The notes beneath the pieces are model-generated. The model saw only the letters and a list, made by a program, of their open reading frames with translations. It was not told the origin of the DNA and made no database searches. Below are positions 23,008-34,491 of a stretch of DNA of 64,000 nucleotides, piece after piece (position 1 is the first letter of the stretch; each line of letters opens with the position of its first letter). The stretch covers positions 20,173,701 to 20,237,700 of the forward strand of contig CM051028.1 in NCBI GenBank assembly GCA_027627225.1. Reading direction: 5' to 3'. A program made the position numbers and the translations under genes. The stretch is from Congeria kusceri. Lineage: Eukaryota > Mollusca > Bivalvia > Myida > Dreissenidae.

Positions 23008-24020
23008 CAGGGGCGGACCCAGGATTTCGTGTTAAGAGGGGCGTAAACTTTTGATCGTGCAGTTATAACCCCTTTATATTGTCTATGTGTCTGCAGTGAT
23101 TAGCTATATCAAAGATATATAATAAATCTTTTCATATGATCATCATCATCATTATCCTCCTCATCATCATCACCATCAATGCACTTTGTTTCACTGAATA
23201 CATACTTTACCGTACTATGTTCGATATACATGTTGGTTCATCTGTATGTCATGCACCTGTTTTGGCGGTAAATTGCCCTTATTTGACATTAAATGTTATA
23301 TATATATATATATAATATTGTGAAAAATACTAGTATGATTGCGTTATGAACTAAAAAGGGAAGTGGTGCCGACTTTATGTCAATTTCGCTGACATATGGT
23401 GCCGGCAAAAAAGAAATCGCCAGGATTTAGAGCCGATGTTGTTGTGGACACCCCTTTACTTTATAGCGTTAAATATTTCTTATAGTTGCATAAAACAATA
23501 AGATATTTGGTGTGATTGCTAATGGATAATTGAACAAATAGTTTGTCGATTAAGAATAATGGGAACTAAATTATGGATTGAGACAAAACTGTGTAAACTC
23601 ACCAGTAGTCATTGCTTTGACATGACTTCGATTTTAAATAAGTATGTCTTTTATGTGGTACCTGTGCCAACGGTGTATTGCATCTGACATCTTTATAAAA
23701 TACAAGAATTTTATAAAAGAAAACAATAGCATCCTTAAATAAAGGTATATATAATTACTGTCTATTGTTTTTCGGTTTCGCTGAACTTTGGCGCCGGTAT
23801 TACGGTATATGTAAGAATTCGTAGGGGGCGGGTCTAAGTTGGGTATGTTTTACTGAAATACTGTGTATCTTTTAAAAAACTGAGCGAGCTAAGCGAGCGA
23901 AAAAACAACAACACATTTTTTCCAGTTTTGGCACTTTTATATATGGTCATATTAGTGTGGTCCGGATGTTTTAGGGGGGCGGGGGGGGGGGGGCGCCGGG
24001 TGCGCCCCTTGAGCCGCTAG
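23008..24020. mobile_element. hAT-like non-autonomous element, 7-bp target duplication
   Basis: The element begins CAGGGGCGGACCCAGGATTT and ends GCGCCCCTTGAGCCGCTAG. It is flanked by the direct repeat TGGTGTG (23001-23007 and 24021-24027). CAGGGGCGG-type ends and a duplication of about 8 bp fit hAT MITEs. Near the right end are a long G run (about 23973-23990) and a GAGCGAGCTAAGCGAGCG stretch. A CAT/ATC microsatellite lies at about 23139-23178. No transposase is visible. Confidence 0.6.
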
Positions 24021-24027
24021 TGGTGTG

Positions 24028-24780
24028 TCTGTCGTATTTATCAGCAATGTATTTATTATGCAGGTAAGCGACCGGAGCTTAGAAGGCGGAGATTTTTATA
24101 TACTTTCCCAACAATATCATATGTCAACTGCATTATAAATTGTTCGGGTTGATTCCTTTTACCATCTGCCATTAGATCGTATTCCGCTGCAACGTCAGAC
24201 AATAAATTGAAATAATTATGAAGTAATTACACTGTGTAGTCACGTGTGGTGTTATCAAATATCCAACATTGAAACAGCATAGGCCAGGGTTTGTATTTGT
24301 AGTGACAGTATCCGCTGATACGATTTTTTTTTTAAACACAAAATGAAATCGAACCACAACCAACATAAATAATAAATAATAAAAATAATAACCCTTCACA
24401 TTGCAAAAATCATTTTATTCCCACTGACCATGCATACTTTACGGGGAAAAAAAGGCGTATTAAAATCACGCTTATACTATAAAACACAGTGAAATATAAA
24501 TCATATGTATGCAACATAAACATAAACATGTTGACTTGTATTACAGGGACCTATTCAGATTACCCCCCCCCCCCCCTCCACAACAAATACATTATAAATA
24601 CACAAGCGAAATAACACGACTGACAAGATATAAATTGGAAACATAGTGTCGTTTATGAAACAAATCATCAATTGAAATGGGTAAATTTATAAAGCGTGTG
24701 TAACACTTTTCGTCGGTATTTTGGAAAACACGTGTATCTCTTATATAGCGTTAAAAATTCACTACACTTTTTGGCAGTAA
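24028..24780. other. Intergenic, nothing coding
   Basis: AT-rich sequence with a C14 run near 24563. No gene or RNA is recognised. Confidence 0.35.
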
Positions 24781-25170
24781 GAATAGCCGAGTGGTTAGAG
24801 CAAAATATTTTTGATCTCGGCGGACGTTGTTCGAGTCTCGACAAAGGCAATTATTTTTTGTTCTTTATATTATATGTGTTTTTGGTCACTTTTGAACTTA
24901 TTTAGTTTTTGCAGTAAGGACATAAAATTACATTTTCAAAAATAAGACAATCTGTAAAAAAATGTCCCTTTAAAATTGCCGTTTTGAACACGGTGATTCG
25001 AGTCTCGACAAAGACAAACATTTTTAGTTGTTTTCTTCATATTATATTTGTTTTTGGTCAGTTTTAAACTTATTAAGTTTTTGCAGTTAAGACATTAAAA
25101 GACATTTTTTTCAACAATACGAAAATCTGTGAACAAGTCCCTATAAAATTGACGTTTTGAACACGGTACA
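24781..25170 (+). repeat. tRNA-like head followed by two about 170-bp tandem tails
   Basis: The head (24781-24850) has TAGCCGAGTGGTTAGAGC (A-box-like) and TGTTCGAGTCTCGAC (B-box-like). The tail from TTCGAGTCTCGACAAAG through GTTTTTGGTCA, TTTTTGCAGT and CGTTTTGAACACGGT is then present twice, at about 24832-25001 and 25002-25170. The two copies share the order of all motifs but differ by many substitutions. It looks like a SINE whose body has been tandemly duplicated. Confidence 0.6.
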
Positions 25171-25299
25171 TTTGGTAATGTAATGTTTGAATGTGTCCAT
25201 GCTTCATTTCACAAGCATTGCATTATATTATCATTGTTGACGTGGTTAATGAACAACGTTGTGTTAAATGTATTTTTTGCCGGATTCTTTTACGAAAAC

Positions 25300-25870
25300 T
25301 ATCGGTTTATAGCCTGCTTGATAGTCCTCTGCCAACCCAATTAGATGGTTCCGGTTGACTACACAAAATGACCGGTAGAGCTAAAAATATGACTTTGCTT
25401 TATTTGTCATATGTTTAGATGTTTTTGTCAAATTTTGAAAATTTGGGGAAATGTCCACTGGAGTGTTATTTCTCAAACTTTCGCGACATGGCACACGATA
25501 GCTACCATAGCATAAAATGTTTAAACGCTATTTAATTATTATCAATGTCATTTGGTGGTCCACTAAAAATTATTCAAATGGTTCCAGTCCATTGCCCAAA
25601 ATTGCCGTCAGAGCTAAAACAGAATTTTGAGATTATAAGGTTTCGAATTCCTGTCCTGAATTTCAACAGACGGAGTACAAAGTCTATCTTGATGAAACTA
25701 GACACAATTGTTCCCTAGTCCTTTATTAAACCTGCTGGTTCAGGTCCGCTGCACAAAATGGCCACAAAAGCTAAAATTAGAAAAAAAGGTGATTAGATTT
25801 GCATATACTTCGACGCAAATATTTCATTGGTGGACACCACAGCTAAAATCTAACATTTGTCTTAGTGACA
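25300..25870. repeat. Diverged repeats with GGTTC…CACAAAATGGCC motif
   Basis: Three related stretches (about 25345, 25579 and 25738) each read GGTTC-(c/a)GGT/GTCC, then CACAAAATG-CC or CCCAAAATTGCC, then AGAGCTAAAA. They are spaced about 160-235 bp apart and belong to a dispersed, strongly diverged repeat family. No coding signal is seen. Confidence 0.45.
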
Positions 25871-26315
25871 TTTCATGTTAAACCACTCGGCTAACTGTAG
25901 AAGACACTACAATCATGCATGTTGGATGACTTTCTAGTTTCTACCAAATTTTGAAATTACAATACATATTATTATTAACAATTGCGTACATTTTATATCA
26001 TCTTCATAAATATTCTACATTTCTTCTTCAAGATCGACTTCTCTATAGACGTTAGCAAAATAAATAATGCCGGCTACAAAGGGGTTTCTTTGTTACTTGT
26101 ATCTCCTCCCAATGGATATTTTTTGCAAACATGTCCAAGTAACTAAAATTAACAAAAAACACACAACATATCTGGACATTGTAGATCAATAACGAATCAT
26201 CAGCATTTGAAATGCGACACGAATTTGTTTCGGTATATGATAATATGGCAAAAAGGACATTTTGAACTCATTTGTCAATGTGTATCATGATACCAAGACT
26301 TTCTTCATGTTGCAG
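25871..26315 (+). other. Upstream flank of locus C
   Basis: No promoter module like that of locus A is found. The stretch ends in the CATGTTGCAG acceptor (26314-26315) of C's first coding exon. Confidence 0.4.
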
Positions 26316-26326
26316 ACTAACCGGCA

Positions 26327-26766
26327 ATGCGGACGTACGTAGACAACGCGTATAATCGGCGGGTTGGTCGGGTGGGGATGCCAGTCGGCAGTATGGTTAT
26401 CTCGAAAGCAAGTGGAGCTTCTTATTGCGCAGAATATGTGGACAACGCATGCAACCGAGCTCTTGGACGGGTGGGCATGCCGAAGGGTCGTATGCCAGTT
26501 TCGAAGTACAGTGGCGGTAATTGTATTTCAATATTTGAGTCATCTATATGGGCAGACAAGACGTACCTTGAAATCGACTTATACCGCAGAACCTTCGGAA
26601 GTTTCCACAAGAAAATTCAAACGGTATCCAGTGGAACTTGGATCAATAGCAAGAGAACAGGGACCGGAAACTAATCGGACTCCCTCGAAGCTGCATGTCA
26701 CAGAACAATGAGGTTTCAAAGGAAACAGGAGAAAATGGGGACATCATCCAAAGGCATGAACATGAG
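26327..26766 (+). pseudogene. Locus C, exon 1: broken YVDN repeats
   Basis: The exon begins at 26316 and its ATG is at 26327. The first two repeats (YVDNAYNRRVGRVGMPVGS; YVDNACNRALGRVGMPKGR) are almost identical to those of locus B. The frame then drifts and stops at 26672-26674. The end of the exon is recognisable in another frame: a final repeat remnant with an in-frame TAG (near 26651), then GLPRSCMS and EVSKETGENGDIIQRHEHE, matching the junction part of locus A. It ends at the good donor GAG|GTAAGA (26766/26767). The 440-nt coding length is out of phase with the kinase exon. Middle repeats are deleted. Confidence 0.75.
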
Positions 26767-27465
26767 GTAAGAAAGAGTGTGTTAAAATGTAAGCATCGGT
26801 GACTTAGTGTCCATTTAGTTATGCATATGTTTACTTTTTGTCTGAAAGATGCATTTGGTGTTCAGCTTTAGCTCCCTCGTAAACAAAACATTGCAAACGA
26901 AAAGACTGTTTTACTTCACTGTTATTGTTCAGTCAATGCAGTGGACAGTTGTTGTTAGGAACTTTTAATCCTAATTGATTTATAGAGATAATATAACTTT
27001 TTGAGGTCTTTAAAGTCCGCAGAAGCCAGACAAATGGGTTAAAGCCCGAAAACGTAGCACGAGGGCTTTACACATATTAAGGGCCTCTGCGGACGAAAGA
27101 CCGAAAAAAGTGTAAAATCGCTGATTTAGCCTAAAAACATACATCTAGAGTGATCAAGCAAATGGGTATTTTACCATAACATCGTATTTTTTTTTATAGA
27201 ATTAAGTAACACAAAATCGTGCAACCTGTTTTTAATATCTATTACCGGGGCCGCGTTCATGCGAGATTGAATCGCACTAGTTAGTCGAGTACAACTTTTT
27301 GACAATAACCGACCGCTTTTTGTTCGTTATCACACCCTTCTAACGGACTGAAAACGGACGTTTTATGTAATAATGATGTTTAATTAACGACGTGTGTATG
27401 AGTAGTCGAACGTAAGTGACGTATACTTTGTTTACTTACAATTCCATTTGAAATCGTTTTTACAG
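26767..27465 (+). other. Locus C intron
   Basis: A 699-bp intron between donor GAG|GTAAGA and acceptor TTTTTACAG|GCTCTT. It contains a compact foldback at about 26996-27111. Confidence 0.6.
26996..27111. mobile_element. Small foldback (MITE-like) in the locus C intron
   Basis: The arms 26997-27027 and 27081-27110 pair: CTTTTT-GGTCTTT-GTCCGCAGA-GCC on one side and its complement on the other. A nested AAAGCCC/GGGCTTT pair lies inside. The total is about 115 bp with no coding. Confidence 0.6.
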
Positions 27466-28491
27466 GCTCTTGAAACCGTCTACGATTTTATGGACGACTA
27501 TCGCTTACTGGATGGCTAACCGATGCCTGGTTACCAACCTTTTCACGCTAAACATATGGCGAAGCTTGAACGCATTCAGGAGTGTATGTGCCAAGAGGAA
27601 GAAATGCAATGGAATGCCGAATACGGAACCGACGCAAAGTCAATGGAGGTCGAGCACACCAGTCCGTTAAACGAGCTGCAATTACGACATAAGATAGGTG
27701 AGGGACGGTTTGCCGTGGTCTATTTCTATGGAACTGCGGTGTCTGTAAAGAAGATAAATAAAGAAAAAACGACAAAAAATTTTGTGGAATCATTCAAAGA
27801 TGAAATAAACTTCTTCCGCACGCTCGATCATCCCAATATTGTGCGATACATTGGCGCATATGAAGACGAGGACCAGCTTTGTATTGCAATGGAGTACATG
27901 GAAGAAACCCTTTTCGATTTTATACATATCAATAAATGCATAACCAATATTGATGACGATCAGCGACTGACAATTATCCGCCAGATATGCCTCGGCATGC
28001 TTTACTTGCACGTAGAAGGCGTCGCTCATGGTGACCTCAAACCGCATCATATCCTGATGACGGTGTCTGGCCGTCGTCCAATGGTGAAGATTTCTGATAT
28101 TAGTTTGAGCTTGGTAGGGAAAGGCTCTGAGACGATTTTGTCAGGAAACGCCGTTCTCTGGCATGAAACGCCGCAGTACGCCGCACCGGAAATACTACGA
28201 CAGGAACATCTGACTACGATCGGCATGATGCGCGCCGACATCTGGAGCCTCGCACTGATTGTATTTGAGATCATCTACGAGAAAACACCATACCACAATT
28301 TCAGTTTGTTGCAAGTTCAGAAGCAGGTGGGCGAAACCGGTTGCGCGCCGGAAGTACCGAAAGAAGTGATGGTTAATCCGGACGTCCGGGCGGTTATTGA
28401 GGAATCCTGGACATTCGATCCTGAAGACCGACCAGACGTCAAACAGATAAGCGATGTGTTGTTGGAAGCGACGTACATTTTTAGACAATAG
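27466..28491 (+). pseudogene. Locus C, exon 2: degenerate kinase
   Basis: The kinase exon starts at 27466 in the family phase but meets a TAA at 27517-27519. A 322-codon frame reopens from ATG 27523. Numbering from there: glycine loop GEGRFAVV is present, a few residues between loop and lysine are deleted, lysine K76 is kept, the catalytic loop is HGDLKPHH (D171 kept, the metal-binding Asn replaced by His at 176), DFG is changed to DIS (192-194), and APE is at 221-223. Together with the broken repeat exon this indicates a pseudogene, or at best a catalytically dead kinase-only protein. It is closest to locus B (shared FIHINKCITN, FHAKHM/IHAKNV). Confidence 0.8.
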
Positions 28492-29186
28492 AGACGTCTA
28501 CAGTGCAACCTTAATTAGATGTCTGTGGCGAGGGCTTTAGACTTAACTAATATGGGAAACTTGGCGTGGAATGAAATTATTAGTGGATTCATTATTGTGT
28601 TGTTTAACTGCTGTGGATTATTTATGTCTTCATCCACGTGTAATCAATGGCTTATTCGTTTTATTCGTGTTTTCGTGTGTTTACCATCATTTTGTGTTTA
28701 AAGGTGATAAATGTCCAAGTGTTCTTGCAGTTGTATATATTTTTATTAATCGTAACGTACACTGTGCATACATTTTTATGTTTTGTTGGATAATATTTAA
28801 TATATTTGTAAATAAATTTTGGTAATCTGCAATATTTACTCTTGATATTTAATGCATAATACCAATCATGTATTTGTCTCAGTGCCCCAACGAAACATTC
28901 CATTCAATTTTCTATCATAAACAACTGTTTGCGAGATTGGGTATTGTATGTTATAGATAGATTTCAGAACTGACCGGTGCATAGCGACGTGTTCTCCAAA
29001 TAAATTGTCAAAAACGTTTAGCTGAATATCATATTGTTCTTACATCTTTGCACTTATCGCATCACTGTAATAAATCACAATAATAATTGTATGGTGTTAT
29101 AAATTGGTGTTGTTTTCAAATATATTTTATTGAATTTAAATTTAAAAAAAAACAACAACAAACAAACAATTGTATACTGTGATATA
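28492..29186. other. 3' flank of locus C
   Basis: AT-rich. It contains AATAAA-type hexamers (for example near 28812 and 29000) that could serve as poly(A) signals for the plus-strand locus C. No gene is seen. Confidence 0.35.
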
Positions 29187-29945
29187 TGTTTATTCCATTT
29201 AGGTGGTTATTTTACCGAAGATACTCGAATACAATAAATAATACCAATTACCAAATAAAAACCTACATTATTTTTCTTTCTTAAGTACTTTAGTCAATTA
29301 TAAATTAACACAACATCTGAAATTCTTGGGGTTTTTTTTAATCATGAAATGCATATTGCAACGAAACCGATCCGCCTAACTGTTCCACAACAGCTGAAAT
29401 CATAAATTTATTCATGAAATGTATATGTCAATGACAAAGATGCGGTCTTTCGGGGTAAATGTTTATTTCATATAAATAGTTATTTTACAGAAGAAACACA
29501 CATACTATTAATAAAAACAAGAACCTTATGAAAACATACATTTTTTTTTCTTTCAAAAGTACTTTAATAAATCATAAATTACCACAACATTGGAAATCCT
29601 TAGTTGTTTTATCATATAATGTATATTGCAACGAAACCGACACCCCAAACAGTTTCACAACAGCTGAAATCATTAAAAAAAAGTTTATGAAATGTATATG
29701 TCAACGACAAAGATGCGGTCGTTCGGGGGTATATGTTTATTTCATATAAATACTTATTTGACAGAAGAAACACACATACAATTAATAATAACAAGAATGA
29801 AATGAAAACATATATTGTTTTATATGAGAAGTACTTTAACCAATCATAAAGTACCACGACATCTCAAATCCTTAGGGTTTTTTTATCAAAAATTGTATAT
29901 TGCAATAGTTATTTTACCGAAGCAACACATATTCAATTAATAATA
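29187..29945. repeat. Satellite-like tandem array, about 273-bp unit
   Basis: Units begin with TGTTTATT at 29187, 29460 and 29734. Unit 1 is 273 bp and unit 2 is 274 bp. Unit 3 is cut short at about 29904 and a small fragment follows to 29945. Each carries AAGTACTTTA, TTGCAACGAAACCGA, CACAACAGCTGAAATCAT and GACAAAGATGCGGTC. Confidence 0.8.
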
Positions 29946-32011
29946 ATTAAATTCAATTTAAATAAACAAATTCTGCTAAAAATATAATCACAACAATGCA
30001 GCCAAATATTAAATAAAATAAAAAAATCTTTGATTCATATTTGCAAAATTAATCATAGTTCAAAATATGTAATTAAAGCGTTGATAATGAAATGTAAAAT
30101 GTTCACGTTTTAATGCTACTAATGCAAGGTTTTCATAAAGATTGTGAAGTATATCAATAATAAATAACTACATAATGTATGTATGAGTTGATTTGAGAGT
30201 CAAAATCGCCAATGGAATCGTTATTTAAAAGAGAAGAACAAAACTTATGTGAACTCACAACTGCATCACACACAAAATTGAAAATAAAATATAGCCTTAA
30301 ACTACATGCAGAAAAATATTTATAATGACAAAACCCTTCTTATCAAATAAAAGTATGAAATTAATATATCAACATGAAGAAATAAGCTTAAGGTAGTCAC
30401 ACACTAATGGTCATGATCACAAATGTATTTTTTTTAAATCTTAATCTACAATCAATAAGACACTGTATTTGAAAATTTATAGACTTTTTACCGTTTAATA
30501 AAACAGTTATTAGCATTTTTGTAATGCCACCCCCTTGGACAACAAAATTTCTCAATCTGACATTATGTCATATTAGAAAAAGCCACAAAACATGTTTATG
30601 TATTTTTTATTTTTAGCATATTTTAAACTTCATAACAGTAACATGGACATCTATAAGCATAATAATAACAACTGTGTGATGTGTATATATACAATATAAA
30701 GAAAAACATTAAAATATGTACAGTACCCCTATTGAAAATAAGGACAAATTCAACTAACTTGAAAATGAGTGTCCATACTTTAAAGTCAGTTGTGATCACA
30801 TAGATAAATGGTATAGGCGAATTGAGCCCACTACAATTATTTACATACTTATGCAAATGAAATACCAAAACATTATGAACTTTCACAGTCGTATAACATA
30901 AATATTTGCAGCTTAAGTATACAGGGGTCGGTTTTGAAAACCTAGTAGAGTAACGTGACAAATGCTGTTTTAGTACATATTACAAATGAGCATGTCACAA
31001 AACTTCATAAATTCTAATATTCTGATTCCAATAACAGCTTGGTGACTTAAACTATTTTTTTTAGACAACTAATACAACTAAATACTAAACATTGTTACTA
31101 TAATTAAGTAATAGAATCACTCGGAAAAACAGTCCTCAGAGAAAACTATTGTGGACACAAATGCAAACAAACAGGACCCATTACATCCAATAACTAATAA
31201 TTATGCAAATAATACAATCATTTAAAATTAATCATGTAACAACAGTTGTCGAGGTTATTAATTTACTAAGGGTAAAACACAAGAAGAACAGAAAAGTTTT
31301 TGTTTCTATTGATCTAGCATATATCTTTTTATTTGGTTTAAAAATACATTTATTTCCATTTATATACAATTAAAATAGACTATACATTATCATAATTATA
31401 CATAAAATACACAACTTTATGATGTTAAAAGCAATCATATATTGACAGATAAGCAAAATATTAAAGCTCCCCCTCTAAAAACAAATTATAACACTTTTAT
31501 AAAATGTGCTTTCAACTTCAAAGTGAATTCTGGACTATTATTCAAGTGTATGTGACCCTCCAAAATTAATGTTATTGTTAATACAGATAAACAATGCAAA
31601 ACTATTAACTTTTAACTGGTCTGGAATTATATGCTGATCAATGATGTATGGAAGGGTGGGTTTAAGAACTGACAACAGTTATTTGTAAAATATTATTTAT
31701 CCGACATATTAAAACTAACATTGTCACAAACTCTAGTTTATTCAAATTTCGTACTTGATTAATATAACTAAAACTTGATACGGAAAAGTGTACATCAAAA
31801 CTTTTGTCAATATGGGCACAATAATGCAGATCATTAAATTATAAGTGTTCAATCCAAGGACAGAAGCACTGTAATCTTGATGATGTTGTTGGACGTTCTT
31901 CTCCTGCAAGATAATTTCCTGGACCTGTGTGTTCTTGTGAAAACTTGAACTGATGAACTGTTTTGATTTTCTCAAAAGTCCATGATGATTTGTCTAGAAT
32001 AAGTTATAACT
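29946..32011. other. Intergenic, possible DNA element, no gene
   Basis: Very AT-rich. CTTAAGGTAGTCACACACTA at 30387 recurs inverted at 55773-55795. A loosely similar inverted stretch (GTGTATGTGACC) lies near 31547, so 30387-31560 may be a decayed DNA element. No coding region is supported. The last bases (AACT, 32008-32011) match the other flank of the LTR element. Confidence 0.35.
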
Positions 32012-33236
32012 TGTAATGTACATATTCTTATCTTACAAGTAAATATTGTCCGAATTCACTCCCCGTCCGAATATTAGTACATGATATTATTGTTGTTATT
32101 GCTTTGTCTATAAAAATCCATTGTTTTAGCAGGATATTGTTCTACAAACTTTAATGAATTTAAAGCTTTGTATTTACCTCCGGTTTAGTCCATTTAACGT
32201 TGATTGTTGACAGAATAATCCATTTTTGCACAGTACCAAAATTCCTGCACTGTATTACGGCTGCAGCAATGTACATTGTTTACTACACGCGTAGGAATAT
32301 GATGGAATGTTATTAAATGCATTTTATCCTTAAAGACTTGTCAAGATGTTAATAATAGCTTTTCTTGGTGCATTATAATATTATAAATTGCATATTGTTC
32401 ATACATGTTTATTGTTAAACCTTAATGGTTCACTAGGAACTATTTGAGACGCTGGCTGCGTAGGAATTACTGAAGTTGTCATGATGCAGCATTTCAAATT
32501 GTATTGTTATAAATGCATATTTAAAGCTACTGTTGCTTTGATATATAGAGTTTGACTTCTTCTATGATTAAGAAGTAATATTTATGTGATTGTTAATTTA
32601 TTGGAATAGTAGTTTTAATTATTGTTAAGGAATAGCCACATTACTTCCTTATATGCTGCAGGATGCTGCACGATTCTGATTGGTTGCAGCTGAATCTGCA
32701 GAATCTGATTGGCTGCAGCCAAATCTGCAGCATCCGAAAGGGTATATAAGGAGGTTCTCCTCTCAGTTTTGGCAACAGTTGCTAACAACAAACATCACTG
32801 TTCACTATATAGAAAACCTTAAAAGTAAGAACTCAAACATTATAAAAATCCTGAACAACATTAAAGGTACGATTTCAAAACGCACTTAACTATTTTCTAA
32901 CGCTCTAGCAATATATTTATTCTATTAACAGCTGATTATTATTAAAGTTATAATAATATACTAAAGAACGTTTCTAAGAACTATTTTATGATACTGTAAA
33001 GATATTTCAAAAACTGAGCAACTGTTCGCCAAACGTTCGTCATTACTGTACCGCTATTCTGAATAAACCGAAATGAATATGATTATTATGTTATCGATAT
33101 TATGAAAGTAGATCTACGAATAAATGATGATTTTTGAAACTTTAATTCATCTCCGTCTTTACTAGAGTTTGCTGCCAGACTCAAACTCTAATCGACACTG
33201 ATATTATCAAGAATCTTCATTGTAAGGTAGCTTACA
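32012..33236 (+). repeat. 5' LTR (LTR1)
   Basis: 1225 bp, starting TGTAATGTAC and ending GTAGCTTACA, so TGTAA…TTACA form the short inverted ends. It contains two ATTGG boxes (about 32679 and 32708), the TATA box TATATAA (32743) and AATAAA (33062). It lacks a 9-bp stretch (TTATTTATA type, near 32384) found in the other two LTRs. Confidence 0.9.
32678..32749 (+). promoter_or_regulatory. LTR promoter: two ATTGG boxes and TATA box
   Basis: GATTGG at 32678 and 32707 within CTGCAG-rich repeats precedes GGTATATAAGG at 32741. The same array is present in LTR2 (TATA about 48689) and LTR3 (about 52511). The transcript start is expected near 32775. Candidate splice donors just downstream are AAAA|GTAAGA (32825, LTR1 only) and AAAG|GTACGA (32867, all LTRs). 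Confidence 0.65.
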
Positions 33237-33239
33237 AAT

Positions 33240-33250
33240 TGGTGTCAGAA
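33240..33250 (+). promoter_or_regulatory. Primer binding site
   Basis: TGGTGTCAGAA starts three bases after the LTR end. It has the TGG expected to pair with a tRNA 3' CCA. The tRNA species was not determined. Confidence 0.6.
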
Positions 33251-33364
33251 AATTTTTTAAAGTGATTCCTCTTGAACCACACGTCTGTAAAGGAATTAAA
33301 AAACAAACACTATTTAATTATTAATGTTTAACGTTTATTGACACCTCTATACATAAAGTACCTG

Positions 33365-34491
33365 ATGGCTTCCCCTGACCCCGACGTTTCGTTCGACAGT
33401 GTTCCTTCGGTGACCAACACCGTTGACGAGGGAACGAGAGTAGCAGTGCGCATGTAGATGACGTGCAGCACCAACGGCGCCGCGACGACGCACATCACGT
33501 TACATTCCGGGATGCACACAGTCCTGTGATGAGACGCTCCGGTCATGAAAGAACAAATAGCAATCAACACGACACGCACCACACATCTTTTGATCATGGT
33601 GACACTCACTACAATTACATGTCAACACCACCACCCATACACCACACACTTATTAAACCGGACATGTATGACGGGAACAATTCGTAAGAACAGTATGCGT
33701 CACATTTCGAGGACTGCTCAGAATTATCTGGTTGGGACAATCGTACGAAAGTATTGATGTTGGCCGGCAGTTTAAGAGGCGCAGCCAGAAGTTTCTATAT
33801 GAGCCTTACGGAGAACGAGCGCCGTAATTATTACACGTTGACAACGCGCCTGTCCGAACGCTTTGGTAGCAACAGTAAGCACCAATGTATGTGCTTGAAT
33901 AAATTAGAAAACAGACGACGCGCAAAAGGCGAGAGCATTGCGTCACTTGCAGACGACTTGCGCAAGCTTTGTCAAAAAGCTTACTCTGATCTTGACCATC
34001 GCTCGCAGGAAAAACTTGCATTAAATCAGCTGTACAAACTCGTTTCAATTGAAATGAAATGCCGTTGCATGGATCACGATTGCTCAACCGTAAACGAGGC
34101 CGTTTCCGTGATTGAAAGGTACGAATCCATATTAGGAGCACCCGTATCTGCTCAAAGCATTAGGGCGGTTGACTCCGACAAGCAACAGACTGATATTGAA
34201 TCAGTTATAAAGCGTATCGAAGCGCGACTGAATCAGATCGAAACCTCTGTTGTGCATGCACCAAAGGTACACAACAATAAAAGCGGGAGATCATGCTTTG
34301 GATGCAACTCTCCGGACCATCTATGGGCATCGTGTCCTCAAAATGCAAATCGCGGACCGCGACGTAACCGGGCGAATAATACCCGAAGTGCAAGCAGCAA
34401 CATGTCCACTCATCCACAGCAATCTATTTCTCAGAGCAATTTTTATGTTAAGGGCAAACCATCTGGGGCCCACGTTCAGGGAAACTGTTAA
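33365..34491 (+). pseudogene. gag: gag of the LTR retrotransposon (broken)
   Basis: Structural nucleocapsid precursor that would assemble virus-like particles and package RNA. The likely ATG is at 33365. A frame change near 33450 moves to the main frame, which has a TAA at 33685-33687 and is then open from 33688 to 34491. The open part holds a helical capsid-like region (LRGAARSFY, LADDLRKLCQKAY, LNQLYKLV). It ends with one CCHC zinc knuckle, CFGCNSPDHLWASC (C-x2-C-x4-H-x4-C, about 34295-34337), and an Asn/Arg/Ser-rich tail. It overlaps pol by 40 nt and carries a slippery heptamer just before its stop. Confidence 0.8.

Noticed and set aside
24781..24850. Possible tRNA gene TAGCCGAGTGGTTAGAGC…TTCGAGTCTC
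   Set aside because: No pairing acceptor stem, and the B-box half is duplicated with a long non-tRNA tail, so a SINE is more likely.
23000..25200. CRISPR-like or bacterial operon signals
   Set aside because: None present. Repeats here are SINE or satellite in type, and the window is clearly eukaryotic with spliced genes.
32680..32889. A 69-residue ORF identical in LTR1, LTR2 and LTR3
   Set aside because: It starts with a non-ATG codon, spans the LTR's ATTGG boxes, TATA box and start region, and is conserved simply because the LTRs are copies of each other.
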